A stretch of DNA of 64,000 bases from Seriola aureovittata (lineage: Eukaryota > Chordata > Actinopteri > Carangiformes > Carangidae), in contig NC_079375.1 in assembly GCF_021018895.1 (NCBI RefSeq), forward strand, positions 9,022,732 through 9,086,731. Reading direction: 5' to 3'. This document shows positions 54,801 to 63,784 of the stretch, piece by piece. The notes under the pieces are model-generated. The model was given only the letters and a program-made list of their open reading frames with translations, had not been told where the DNA came from and ran no database searches. A program made the translations under genes and the position numbers. Position 1 is the stretch's first letter; each line of letters opens with the position of its first letter.

Positions 54801-57800
54801 TGAAGGTTAGACAGAGCAAACCACAGAGGACCACAGGGCGCTACTGTTACCATTATTCATACAATGACAAATTGTACAGTATTATTTCATTGTGCTGTAG
54901 TTGTCTCTTTTGTAGAGGTATCCTGATTTGGGTTGGGATGTCTGAAAAACAAATCCTGTATCATTAGACAGGAAGTAAACCTCGCCACAAAGATAAGAAG
55001 GCATGCAGAGATCTGTCAACTACATTTGAATATGAGACGATCCGGGCTGCCGGCCAAACACAAGGGTGAAAGGGGAAAAAAACGGCTCCGCTGGAGTTTA
55101 GAACAAAGAACAACACCGATACTCGTATGCTTGCTACAGCATATAAGTTTACATATGGATTTTTGACTCTGAAGAGCCAAGTGATCCCATCTCCAGTTAG
55201 ACAGCCTCACTACTGATGGAATCAAAAAGCGTAATGATAATACTGTAGGTGGAGCAAATGTAGTCAGTTATGAAGGAGTCAGTAGCAGATTTTTATAGGG
55301 TTATATATAGGGTTTATAAGGGTTTGATGGGGTTCTTATAAACCTACTAGCAAGAGTACAGTGTGTGTAGTTATAGCTCAGCATAGCTCATGACTGATAG
55401 CCTTTTAGTAAAGAAGGTGTTTGTAGTTGGAGATTAAATACCTTGTTCCACAACAACTTATTGCTCTCATCACCTATCTTGACATAAAATCGCATTCTAG
55501 ACAAACATTTCTCAACTCTCCTAAATCTCCTAAATAAGCCAAATCTATGTCTTGTATAAATGCTGTTCATCTACGCAGAGAAACAGTCCTCTGCTCATTG
55601 TTAACCTGCAGTCAGATATCTTTTCATACTGCACCAAAGGCAAGAGTGTTACAATCATTAGCACTTTTCATTAGGGCACCAAGGACACATCCACATATGA
55701 GGAGAAAGATAAAAGAGGTTCCATGTTTGAGCGCAAGCTGATAATTACACCTTTCAAGGGCCACCATGTTTCCTCTTTATTAAGGTTGTCCAGAGGTTGA
55801 GAGGTTAAATTAAGATTTATTATCAGGGTGAGGTCAGGTTAGGCCAGTTGGGCCAGATAAGTGATTGTCTGTGACAGAAATACAACTTTATATTTCATTT
55901 AAGAGATTAAATGTGGCTTGCAAAGCCATTATATGGAACATATGTAATTCCTGTCATTTATTTTAAACTTCCTTTATACTTCCTCAGAACTCCACACACT
56001 GAGAATATTGCCTTGCTTAATCTGAATATCAGAAGGAGTTAAGAGTTAAAACATTTCCTGTGTTCGTAGTTTGTTCACCTTTTGTCGAAAACATCCACAT
56101 GATGTGATATCCTTACATATTTGCACAAACAACAACCTTTCACCTTAGGATCCCAAACTCTACTTTAGGGATTATACTTAATGTTTTGTCATGGATATGA
56201 CGTTACACTGATTATGATGAGTTGGATTATTCAAATAGGTTTGTTTAGCTTGCTAAGCTTAAGGCAGCTCATTTATGCATGGATACCCAAAGGCAGATTG
56301 CAACTATCCTTCCTCTGTCTAAACCTGAGCCTCCCCGTGCTGGGTAATAAGCCTGCTATGATAATCAATCAGGAGACAGGGGTTTTTTTTTTTTTTTTTT
56401 TCAACCAAATTTGAAATCCAAATCAGCATCAGGTCTACCAATCCCCAGTAGTATCACTACATTTTTTTAGTGAACATGTGCGTTCTTATTACTGTTTAGC
56501 CTGTCGCACCTGAAATTTATTTGCTCTCTTTCATCCTCTTCTCTGTCCTTGTGAGCTCAACAGCTTTGATGCACTCAACACCTCTCATGGCTAGTGAGAG
56601 CCAGAATCCTTTTGTAAACACATTTTTCTTCCTTCTTATACATTTTTTCATGCTCTATGTCTGTGGCTATACTGAAAATCTACCTTTGCAAATTTTCAGA
56701 GAACCAGATCCCCCATGGCTTCCCCACCATTGATATGGGTCCCCAACTGAAGGTGGTTGAAAGGACCAGAACTGCCACCATGCTGTGCGCTGCCAGCGGA
56801 AACCCAGACCCAGAGATCTCGTGGTTCAAGGACATGCTTCCTGTGGACATCAGCAGCAGCAACGGGCGCATCAAACAGCTTCGCTCAGGTACAATTTGAT
56901 TTGATCTGATTTAATTTCTTTAAAATGTTACTCTACATGACATATGGAACATGTAAATTATAGCAAAGGCAAGTTGCAGGGTAAAAGATGACATTAAATG
57001 CCAACAGACATGAGTCAGGTTAGACATGAGAATGATGTGCAAACACAAAAGCCTTTGTTGTCATGTACGATTTCATGTATTCTCTTTCATCACAAAGGAC
57101 ATGAAAGTTTTATTCAGTTTGTCATTGTCACCTTGATTAGTTGGCTGAGTTTTTACAGGATTCTATTCCTCATAACAGCTGCAGCCACTTATAAAGTAAC
57201 ACAGAAGCTGGACTGAAGTTGTTCCTGCCGTCTCTGACATTGATATATGAGCTTGTAACCTTCCAAAGTACAGAAAGAGAATTTTTCACCATATTAAATA
57301 ATCCTTAATCCCCTCTTTAACATGCAGCTGGGTCACAGTGAAGCCAACTGATGATGTATTAGCTCGGATTCAACCTTGAAAAAAAAATAAATAAAAAAAT
57401 CAATGAGGTACTCTTTGTTCACAGGATCAGTCCACTTGATAGATAAACACAGCGCTTGCCTGACCTGGATCAGATGATAAAGGTGCAAGGTGGAAAGATT
57501 AGTGGCTTTTGACCAGGTTCAGTATCGTTACTTCTTACTAAATGTACCTCACTTAGACAGTGTCAGGCCAGGCTGCAGGTCTGAAGCCCCAAAGATTAAA
57601 GATGAGAGCTACTCTAGAAAAAGCCTGGCACTAAAGCTGCCCAGTGGAAGCTGAATACGGGTCACTGGAGCATGTTCTCTTGGACTGTCCATGTTCTTGC
57701 AATATTAAATTGTGGCTCTGCTACAAGCACAACCCAAATTACATACAGATTTACCACAAATTAGATATTAACACAACTACTTAATTGTATGATTATGTTT

Positions 57801-60800
57801 TTATAGCAAGGATAAAATTGTGCATAAAACTGTAATTTTTTTCTTCTTTTTTTTACTTCTAGCAACAAACTTTTAATTAGTTTTCTTTCTCGTATATAGT
57901 GAGAGTGCCTGGAAATGTGCTGATATGTAATGCCCTCAGACTAACAATTCTTTTTATCCTCCACCCTTCTCTTGACATCTGCTTGCATATCAGGATTTAC
58001 ATTACTGCATATGACCTGAAATTAAGCCAATTTTTTTGCGATGGCGAGAAAAAGCACATTAATTTGCTGCCACAGTTTAACAGAAATGCCAGACCCAGTT
58101 CCTCTTACTGCATCACACTCACTGGATTTTTAGTGACACATACACACACAAACACACACACTTGGTCTATCTTTTCACACCATCCAAATCATCCACATTG
58201 TAAACGATACTAACTTCTTTTCAGTTTCAATACCTCTTGACCCGAAGACTTTTTGCTTGCATCATTCTATTTAATGGGTATGACTCATTCATTTCTCTTG
58301 CCCATTTCACTAACTGCTATCTGCCTAAATGCAGTCTGTACAAAGACAGGGGTATATCTTAATTTAGAAAGCTTAATAAAAAATAAAAAAAATACTTAAA
58401 TTGCATACTGTTCTAATGCTGCTGTGAAGTAAGGACAAATGTGGGTGTCGGTGTTTGCAAATATAAAAGCAGCAGCATTATACTTCAAAATGTATGCCTT
58501 ACAGAAAGGATCCCTCTCAAAGGCTGTGTTTTTTTTGGACATTTACAGACAGAGTGGACAGTCCAGCATTTATACTTGCTTCATAGAATTAAGAACACTG
58601 AACTTTGTCACATTGCATTTAAGTGGCTTCTACACTGTATCAGTTTTTTTATCTGTGGCCTGTCAGAAGCCATGTTTTTCTCTCCCACTGTTGTAAGTGG
58701 ATTACTAACTAATCTCTCAACCCTGTTTGCATCGAAATTACTCCCACCTAGGTGGTACACCAATTAGAGGTAAGGATGATAAATAAAGTGTGTTGGAAAA
58801 TATCACATCCACACCATTCCTTCACATGTACATCACACCCCTGCACCCCCCTCCCCCAATGCCACATCACCAGGTTCATTCACGCTGTTAGCGCCAACTC
58901 ACCCTCTTCCACTTACCCCTTCGTCTCTTCCCAACGTTTTCTGTCTGATCATGTTCTGTCTGCCGTCTGCTCCTGAACAAACAAATGATCACCAACCCTG
59001 ATGTCAGGAGAATGAAAATGCAAAAGCAAGTCCAAGGTGTTATCTTGTAAATGAGCTTTTTCAAGGCTCTTCTTATACTGTTAGAAATGAACCACATTTA
59101 TGAGCAAACCCACACACACATTCACATTGAAACAAACATCTTTCAGCTACAGCCTCTCCTCTGGCTTTTCAGCAGAGAGGGGCAAGGAACTGCATTTTAA
59201 ACTAAAGGCCACCATTGCCACAAGAGGATCTACCTGCCTCCTCTATGCAGCCTCGATGTAAATTGAAATGGCTGCATTTGCATACAGCCTATGCAGCATT
59301 GCCCCCCAGCATGGGAACAGGATGCCTGGTCGAGATTGTTAAGGTGGAAGCTTCAACCCCTTTTTATGGAAATCATATGCTTTTCCCCCGAGTAAAAGCA
59401 TGATTCCGCTCAACCACAGTGAGGTAAATAGTGGACGTCTGGGGCAAGCTGAATACATTTGGAACTACCAGCTGTCTGTCTCAGTGTTTGTGTGTCCATG
59501 GCGCCTAATACAGCCCATATTCAATTAGATGTTTAACTCTTTAGGAGTTACGGTAGCCTTATGGCAGCTTCTGTGTCCCTGCTGCTCCGTTAAAAAAAAA
59601 AAAACTGTGAAATCACCTTGTAGAAGATCCACTAGTATTTGAGTTAGAAGTAATTGAAGGAGTTTAGTGTTGCAACTCTGACAACTGTCATACCATTAAC
59701 CGTCTACATTCCTGTAGTACTCACTCTGTTTTCTCCCATGGGAGAGCGGACAGATTGACAGATTGGTGACACTGACATTAGTATGCAGGTGTGTGTCAGT
59801 GCTGAATCAGACAGCGATGAGCTCAGCAAGCAGAGCAAACACCTTGGAGGGATGTGTTGTCATGAGATCTGAGGCGGTATTACCACATGTCACTGCCCCG
59901 CCCTGTTTCGCTTCTCTTTTTTGGCCTCGTCTTGATTCGAGTCCCCTCTGGTTGGTGGTGAACATGTTTGTTGCATTCATCTCATACTGCATGATGTGAA
60001 AAAAGTGTATCCTGACATCATCTTATGCTGAGTATTTGAATCATTTTCAAACTGCATGGTGGCTGGCTGCCTTTCGTGCTAGAACCATGCCGTTTTGGAG
60101 ACGTGATAACTGTTATCACTCACTTATGACATGTATATTTACTGCTAAGAGAAATAGTTTTGTTTTTAAACATGTATGTTTTTAAAATCAAGAGATGCAG
60201 GTAAGTTTACTGTTGTTGGTCTCTTTTCAATTTGTCAAATTATAACTTGCCTCATCTGTCGGCCATTTGCAATTCAGTAGCAATGATTAGGTGATGGTTA
60301 TGGACACGGAGTGTCAGAATGACCATACCGAGGAAGGTCTCTTGGGCTTTCGTGCTTTGTTAGAAACAACATGTTAGCCTTCTGTCTGATGACTACAGCT
60401 ACTTGGGATTGTGAATACTAATCTAAGCCATCTGGCAGAGGAGCATCTCCCTTGAGGGCTTCGGTCAGACATGGTCAAATAGTTGATAATGAAAGAACAC
60501 AATTATAGGCCTCACTGCTAAATGCGTACTCAACAAAGGTCAGAGAAAAGATAACTCGCACTGGCAGAGATTGGATCAATATCTACGGCCATCAAGAAAA
60601 TAATGACTGAGAGGAGCAGTTCAGTCAAAAGTTATATTTACATGTACCTTGTACTTAAATATGGTCTCGTTTTCCTTTTATGTCACCACCAAAAAATCTC
60701 TGAAGACATTATTATCTGCTCAAAACTCAGTGTAGCATTCTTCCTGAGGTTCTAAATAATGTCCCTAAATAAAACAGTGTAAAACACAGTTTGCGCAGTA

Positions 60801-61411
60801 GTTGACATTAAGGTGCAGCTTGTTTGATTACTTCCTTAGATATTACATTAATTCTTCTGCTTTTGTTGTGCAGTATAGCTCAGTTGGGTCCTAACATATG
60901 GCTGAGCTAGATAGCCGTCCATGACATAAACACTTTGGTTTGTCAATTATTTCCATTAGCAGAAAGCCTAATCAGACCGTGATGGTTGTGACATGTTATT
61001 CAGATGATTAATTGACCCCCAGTCATGGTCTTTTTTCTCCTTAACACGACTAGGCAAATATTCTGTTAGCAGTTTCCTTTAACTTGCCAAATCAGCTAAA
61101 TGCTTGTGTTGCCGTAAGCATTTTCTTGACAAAACTGCATCTGTGTCTAAGACACTTAATTACACATGAGCTGGGTTAGACTAGTTGACTACAGGCTCTC
61201 TTGCGAGTCACTGTACAGATATCTGCTGTGGTTTCATGCCAAGTTACATCTCATATTCCACAACTGTCAAGACAGCTAAATTTGCTAATCCTCTACACAG
61301 GAGCTCTACAAATTGAGAACAGCGAGGAGTCCGACCAGGGGAAATATGAATGTGTTGCCATGAACAGTGCTGGGACCCGTTACTCTGCTCCTGCCAATCT
61401 CTACGTACGAG
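23402..61411 (+). CDS. ptprf: PTPRF (LAR) receptor-type tyrosine phosphatase, 5' part, multi-exon, incomplete at 3' end
   Basis: Joined coding parts 23402-23501, 35334-35479, 36428-36569, 56700-56888 and 61301-61411, with an optional microexon at 58752-58769, give an open frame of 229 codons plus one base. Seen: signal peptide (about residues 1-32), Ig1 (Cys57 and Cys110, Trp69) and Ig2 (Cys159 and Cys210, Trp171). Known of the family: LAR-type phosphatases are single-pass neuronal and epithelial receptors with three Ig domains, several FN3 repeats and tandem cytoplasmic phosphatase domains. They organise synapses and bind heparan sulfate through Ig1. I chose PTPRF over PTPRD and PTPRS because Ig1 has [20 protein letters not shown] and YECTATNS, and Ig2 has EISWFKD, which fit LAR best. 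I cannot say which teleost paralogue (a or b) this is. Ig3 and everything after it lie outside the window. Confidence 0.93.
23565..23847. mobile_element. Tc1/mariner-type MITE (long inverted repeats, no transposase)
   Basis: The left end reads TGCATTCACAAAGTATTCAG and the right end, reversed, TGCATTCACAAACTATTCAG. The similarity continues inward for about 80 bases (both arms contain GCAGCCTT and TGCTCAAA), so the single strand can fold into one long hairpin. A TA precedes the left end (23563-23564). The right flank is TG, a decayed TA. TA target sites and ends of the 'attcagacc' type are typical of teleost Tc1-like elements. There is no open frame, so this is a non-autonomous copy. It sits 63 bases after the donor of the signal-peptide exon. 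Confidence 0.8.
24065..24086. repeat. Perfect 22-bp AT-rich palindrome
   Basis: The half-site AAATAGAATAT is followed directly by its exact reverse complement. Confidence 0.85.
30001..30115 (+). mobile_element. Degenerate teleost retroposon fragment
   Basis: The series GGGGAGAAACAAGCAAGCTCC, then GGATTTGAAACC and GTGAGGCAACAATATTAAACAC resembles a very common fish repeat whose core reads 'gagaacatgcaaactccaca...gattcgaacc...gtgaggcaacagtgctaaccactg'. Several substitutions and no clear target duplication suggest an old copy. The family name cannot be settled by eye. Confidence 0.42.
30678..30712. repeat. Two adjacent short hairpins
   Basis: GGCCT-gaaa-AGGCC is followed at once by TTAATGGAA-gtg-TTCCATTAA. 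Both have perfect arms. Confidence 0.8.
31039..31073. repeat. (AT)n repeat
   Basis: Two AT runs separated by a single C; nearly self-complementary. Confidence 0.92.
34097..34168. repeat. C run plus (CA)n microsatellite
   Basis: Thirteen C followed directly by about 30 CA units. Confidence 0.97.
35334..35479 (+). CDS. ptprf: ptprf exon, first half of Ig domain 1
   Basis: The acceptor CCTCCTCAG precedes 35334 and the donor TTTGAG|gtgagc follows 35479. The 146 bases complete Ser34 and encode residues 35-82. Visible are the strand-B cysteine (Cys57 in SFVCQATG), the core tryptophan (Trp69 in ITWMKKG) and the basic cluster [10 protein letters not shown] (Lys71, Lys72, Lys74, Lys75). In the family this loop binds heparan sulfate and chondroitin sulfate chains. 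The exon ends between codons (phase 0) after Phe-Glu. The next exon continues VIEFDD as in other LAR-type phosphatases. Confidence 0.95.
35480..36427 (+). other. ptprf: ptprf intron inside Ig1
   Basis: The intron is 948 bases, starts gtgagc and ends tcctag, and lies between codons (phase 0). Nothing else is recognisable in it. Confidence 0.9.
36428..36569 (+). CDS. ptprf: ptprf exon, second half of Ig domain 1
   Basis: The acceptor TTCTCCTAG precedes 36428 and the donor GAAG|gtaagt follows 36569. The 142 bases encode residues 83-129 plus the first base of Glu130. It begins [18 protein letters not shown], contains the strand-F cysteine (Cys110 in YECTATNS) that pairs with Cys57, and ends [11 protein letters not shown]. 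The text INTSAKL and YECTATNS points to PTPRF rather than PTPRD or PTPRS. The intron before it is only 948 bases, the shortest between constitutive exons in this window. Confidence 0.95.
38301..38331. repeat. Inverted repeat (hairpin)
   Basis: The arms TTGTTTTGGT and ACCAAAACAA are perfect, with a 7-base loop. The surrounding sequence (about 38220-38660) may be a decayed repeat, but I cannot name it. Confidence 0.75.
39059..39089. repeat. (CA)n microsatellite
   Basis: About 15 CA units, preceded by a CGCGCGCA-like stretch. Confidence 0.93.
39840..39869. repeat. T run of about 30
   Basis: Uninterrupted T homopolymer within the 20-kb intron. Confidence 0.9.
40496..40515. repeat. (GA)n microsatellite
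   Basis: About ten GA units following TGTGTGCGCG. Confidence 0.9.
41291..41320 (+). repeat. tRNA-Arg-like 5' fragment (tRNA pseudogene or SINE head)
   Basis: The 30 bases beginning GGCTCTGTGGTGCAATAGAT match the acceptor, D-arm and A-box region of vertebrate tRNA-Arg(UCU) at about 26 positions by my comparison from memory. The anticodon arm, T-arm and B box are not recognisable downstream, so it is not a working tRNA gene. It may be the head of a decayed tRNA-derived SINE. Confidence 0.4.
43848..44013 (+). mobile_element. SINE-like remnant with poly-A tail
   Basis: The core CCCTGCTGAAGTGTCCTTGA followed by GCAAGACATTAAG matches a motif widespread in teleost SINE-type repeats. It is followed by TGATCAATAAATTAAC and a run of about 15 A at the end, as expected for a retroposed copy. 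Flanking duplications were not found. Confidence 0.45.
48966..49062. repeat. Polypurine tract with terminal G run
   Basis: About 97 bases almost entirely A and G on the + strand (GAGAAAGAGGGAGAAG and similar), broken by only a few T, ending in a run of 12 G at 49050-49061. Confidence 0.85.
51541..51611. repeat. Polypyrimidine tract
   Basis: C/T-rich stretch of about 70 bases (CCCCTCCTCTTCTCCTCCC and on into TCTCTC) with few purines. Confidence 0.75.
56383..56401. repeat. T run of about 19
   Basis: Homopolymer about 300 bases before the first Ig2 exon. Confidence 0.85.
56700..56888 (+). CDS. ptprf: ptprf exon, first part of Ig domain 2
   Basis: The acceptor AAATTTTCAG precedes 56700 and the donor CTCAG|gtacaa follows 56888. 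The 189 bases complete Glu130 and encode residues 131-192 plus the first base of Gly193. The exon starts [20 protein letters not shown], has the Ig2 cysteine Cys159 (ATMLCAASG) and core Trp171 (EISWFKD), and ends GRIKQLRS. The family's mini-exon A is inserted exactly at this junction. It has Met175 in WFKDML, where the mammalian proteins have Phe. Confidence 0.95.
56889..58751 (+). other. ptprf: ptprf intron upstream of mini-exon A
   Basis: The intron is about 1.9 kb, gtacaa to cctag. I searched it for the 9-nt ESI half of mini-exon A (AA-TCN-ATH-G or an AGY-Ser variant between AG and GT) and found none. A possible LINE protein remnant lies at 57635-57784. Confidence 0.8.
57635..57784 (+). 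pseudogene. Possible LINE ORF2 C-terminal remnant (Cys-His motif)
   Basis: One frame reads [19 protein letters not shown] and on to a stop at 57782-57784. It starts just after a stop codon and has no ATG. Many non-LTR retrotransposon proteins end in a C-P-x-C-G-x-x-E-T-x-E-H-x-L-L-x-C-P zinc-binding segment. Here the second cysteine and glycine are missing and the rest fits. It is short and could be coincidence. Confidence 0.33.
58752..58769 (+). CDS. ptprf: ptprf mini-exon A (18-nt alternatively spliced microexon, GGTPIR)
   Basis: Acceptor TCCCACCTAG precedes and donor AGAG|gtaagg follows this 18-base stretch. Spliced after the 56888 donor it reads Gly-Gly-Thr-Pro-Ile-Arg and leaves the phase-1 base needed by the exon at 61301. 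The protein then reads LRS-GGTPIR-GALQIE instead of LRSGALQIE. The hexapeptide equals the second part of mini-exon A (ESIGGTPIR) as I recall it from PTPRD. In the family, mini-exon inclusion changes affinity for synaptic partners such as IL1RAPL1, IL1RAP and SLITRKs. Position, phase, splice sites and peptide all agree. Inclusion in transcripts is inferred. Confidence 0.85.
58770..61300 (+). other. ptprf: ptprf intron downstream of mini-exon A
   Basis: The intron is about 2.5 kb, gtaagg to acacag, phase 1. I see no genes or named repeats, only an A run near 59593 and a short inverted repeat at 60103-60119. Confidence 0.8.
61301..61411 (+). CDS. ptprf: ptprf exon, end of Ig domain 2
   Basis: The acceptor CTCTACACAG precedes 61301 and the donor ACGAG|gtaaag follows 61411. 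The 111 bases complete Gly193 and encode residues 194-229 plus the first base of codon 230. It reads [19 protein letters not shown] and later [16 protein letters not shown], carrying Cys210, the partner of Cys159. Met213 (CVAMNSAG) replaces the Thr usual in mammalian homologues. The next junction is where mini-exon B (ELRE) or the Ig3 exon (VRRVAPRF-like) would follow. Neither was found before base 64000. Confidence 0.95.
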
Positions 61412-63734
61412 GTAAAGTCAAACATCTCTCTCACTTCTTGAATTAATCTATCATTTCTGTTGTGGAAAGCTTTTGCAAACCACAAACAACTACGTAACCC
61501 TTTACCATTTCTTGTTTGTTTGATTCTAAATGTTGTTCAGTCACCAGTGGTGGGTATGTGGTCCCTGTAAAAACTATGTCTCTTTTTCAAGACTATGTAC
61601 CCCAAATATTACACCCACTCAAGTGCTTTTTTTTTTTTGTTATTTTGGGTGATTATGGCTCTTCTCAGGAGTGTGCAGGCGTGCGCAGACTGTGTATGAT
61701 TGACATCGTCCTCATTCTCCTGTTAGTTTTTTTGCACCTGCCATCGGGGGGACAAATTACACCATTATAATTCTTTTTGGTGCATGGAGTAATTCCCAGC
61801 ACGCCCCTGCCCACCCTCAGCCTGAGCAGAGTTCCAATCAGCCAGGATAAATGAAAACACTTTCAAGGCATTTAATTGTTGTGTAATTTCCACATTTGAC
61901 GTCCACATTTATACCTCTATTTCTTTTTGTCTCTCCTTCAACCAAATCTCTCACCATTATCCTTGCTATGCCATTCCTCCCTTACCAGTGAACTAACCTC
62001 AACCTCCTGTCTGGCTGCAAACTCGACCAGGTGCGGCCTCTGTGAAAACAACTGCATTGAAACGTTTCCTGTGCTGGCATTGAAAGCCATGACAGGCCTC
62101 CTTTCGTTTTTATTTTGACTGTACCGAAAGACTCCATTATTCCCCCCCGCACACCCCAGAGCTCCTAAAGACACAGAGGGGCCTGGAGTTTCAGGGTTTG
62201 TTTTTGTAGTAGTATCTCTGTGAGCAGACTAATGCAGGGCAAAGGCAGCATTGTGCCCGTCCTGGAAAAAGCTGGTATAGGGGAGAGAGTAGTCTAGGTC
62301 AGCCCCTGTGGATAACACCACCATGTCTGATGTACATGAAACAGAATAGCTGCTCCAGTTGTTAGTGTGGGCGGAGGGGGGAGGAGGGAGTGAAAGTGTC
62401 AGGGTAAGAAAGAGACATGTTGGCTATCACTTCACACATTTTTGTAAAGGATATGCGGTAGTGCATCATAAAGGCTATTTTACAGATCAGTGATTCCATT
62501 GTCTCTTTTTGCATCCATCGAGATCAATTAGAATCAAGAGTACTATTTTTTAAACAAATTTCCCTCCGACTAAGATGTGTTCTATTAGTTTATAGCATCA
62601 GTTTTTTCCTTATAGGAAAGTATCCAGGAAAAATGTTTTTGCAGCAGACCCTCCTCCTGGATCAGAGAATCCAGAGGTAAAATCATCTTCAAGGACCATA
62701 GCAGCATCAAATTTACAGATTAAACACTGTGGTCTCCAGAAGGTTTAGATCTTAAATCTTGACAGGGGGAGGTAGCCAGCCAAAGAGCAAAGGCGAGGAA
62801 GGGATGTAAGTCTCGTCTATTAATCAGGGCATGTCTGTCACAGGTGCAGACGTGGCCTTTTTTTTCTCCTTAGAGGTAATTACAGTTGTTGTGTGGCGTG
62901 GCGCCAGCAGGGCCCCCAGGCCCAGCTAGTCTGCAACACCACCCAGGTAGCTGTCAACCCGTTGGCCCCCAACACCAACTTTTCCGCCAGCCTCACCACA
63001 CCAGTGGAGAGATAGAAATCAAACCAACCGTAACCTTTTAAAAGTGTACTTGTCTGGAATGGAGAACAAAGGCTCAAGCCATGTTTTCACTCTGTCTTTG
63101 TTACCGCGGTGAGAATGAGGAGACAAGACCTGGGGCTGTGTTATCACTGGGCTGCTTGATTGGGTTTAAAACATGAGGGACTCAAGACAAGTGGCCTTTG
63201 ACGTGCCTCTCTTCCCTTCCTGTTGATATATGTTTTCTTTTATTCGAAGACACCAGAGGGGAGATTTAGGGGCTTACAACGTCTGCTCAGACTTGTAAAC
63301 ATAACAAGCAATGGAGGCAAATAGGTCATTGGACAAGTGCTAAATTTTTTAGTGTTGATGTGAAGCAGCAGGCTGTAGAAAAGGGGTTGATTCCAAAGTT
63401 CTTGTACAATATTAAAATGATGCCTGTGCTGTGAACAACTTAATACAATATCAGTACAATGTTTTATACCTTGTGATATGGTGTACAAGATATAGCAGTT
63501 TAATGCTGAGATTAACTGTGTTTCAATATTCTCTCCCTTCTGAGTCGGCTATAAGAATCTATCATTTGATTAAATGTAGTACCTTTTAAAAATTCCATCC
63601 TCCCTGGGTAGAACAATCATTTGTAGCCTTGAAATGTCAATAAAGTTACCACTACTTGAAGGTGACATATGAAAAGATTACCATGAGAAAATGAATTGTG
63701 TTATTATTCTCTAACAACACCCTTGTAACACTCG

Positions 63735-63784
<50 letters not shown>

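Larger units (their letters stand above)
36570..56699 (+). other. ptprf: ptprf intron between Ig1 and Ig2 exons
   Basis: This is the largest intron in the window, about 20.1 kb, gtaagt to ttcag, phase 1. It contains a short hairpin (38301-38331), CA and GA microsatellites (39059-39089, 40496-40515), long T runs (39840-39869, 56383-56401), a tRNA-Arg-like fragment (41291-41320), a SINE-like remnant with A tail (about 43848-44013), a polypurine tract (48966-49062) and a pyrimidine-rich stretch (about 51541-51611). The open frames of up to 151 codons here have no recognisable domain. Confidence 0.85.

Noticed and set aside
23402..61411. Assignment to PTPRD or PTPRS instead of PTPRF
   Set aside because: Ig1 has [24 protein letters not shown] and INTSAKL, and Ig2 has EISWFKD. 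As I recall them, PTPRD and PTPRS differ at these sites. The GGTPIR microexon alone would fit PTPRD, so a full-length tree would settle it.
62670..62680. Short AG...GT-bounded string (AATCCAGAG or AGAATCCAGAG) as a candidate mini-exon B
   Set aside because: The length is wrong for the 12-nt ELRE exon, the encoded residues do not match, and the upstream pyrimidine tract is weak.
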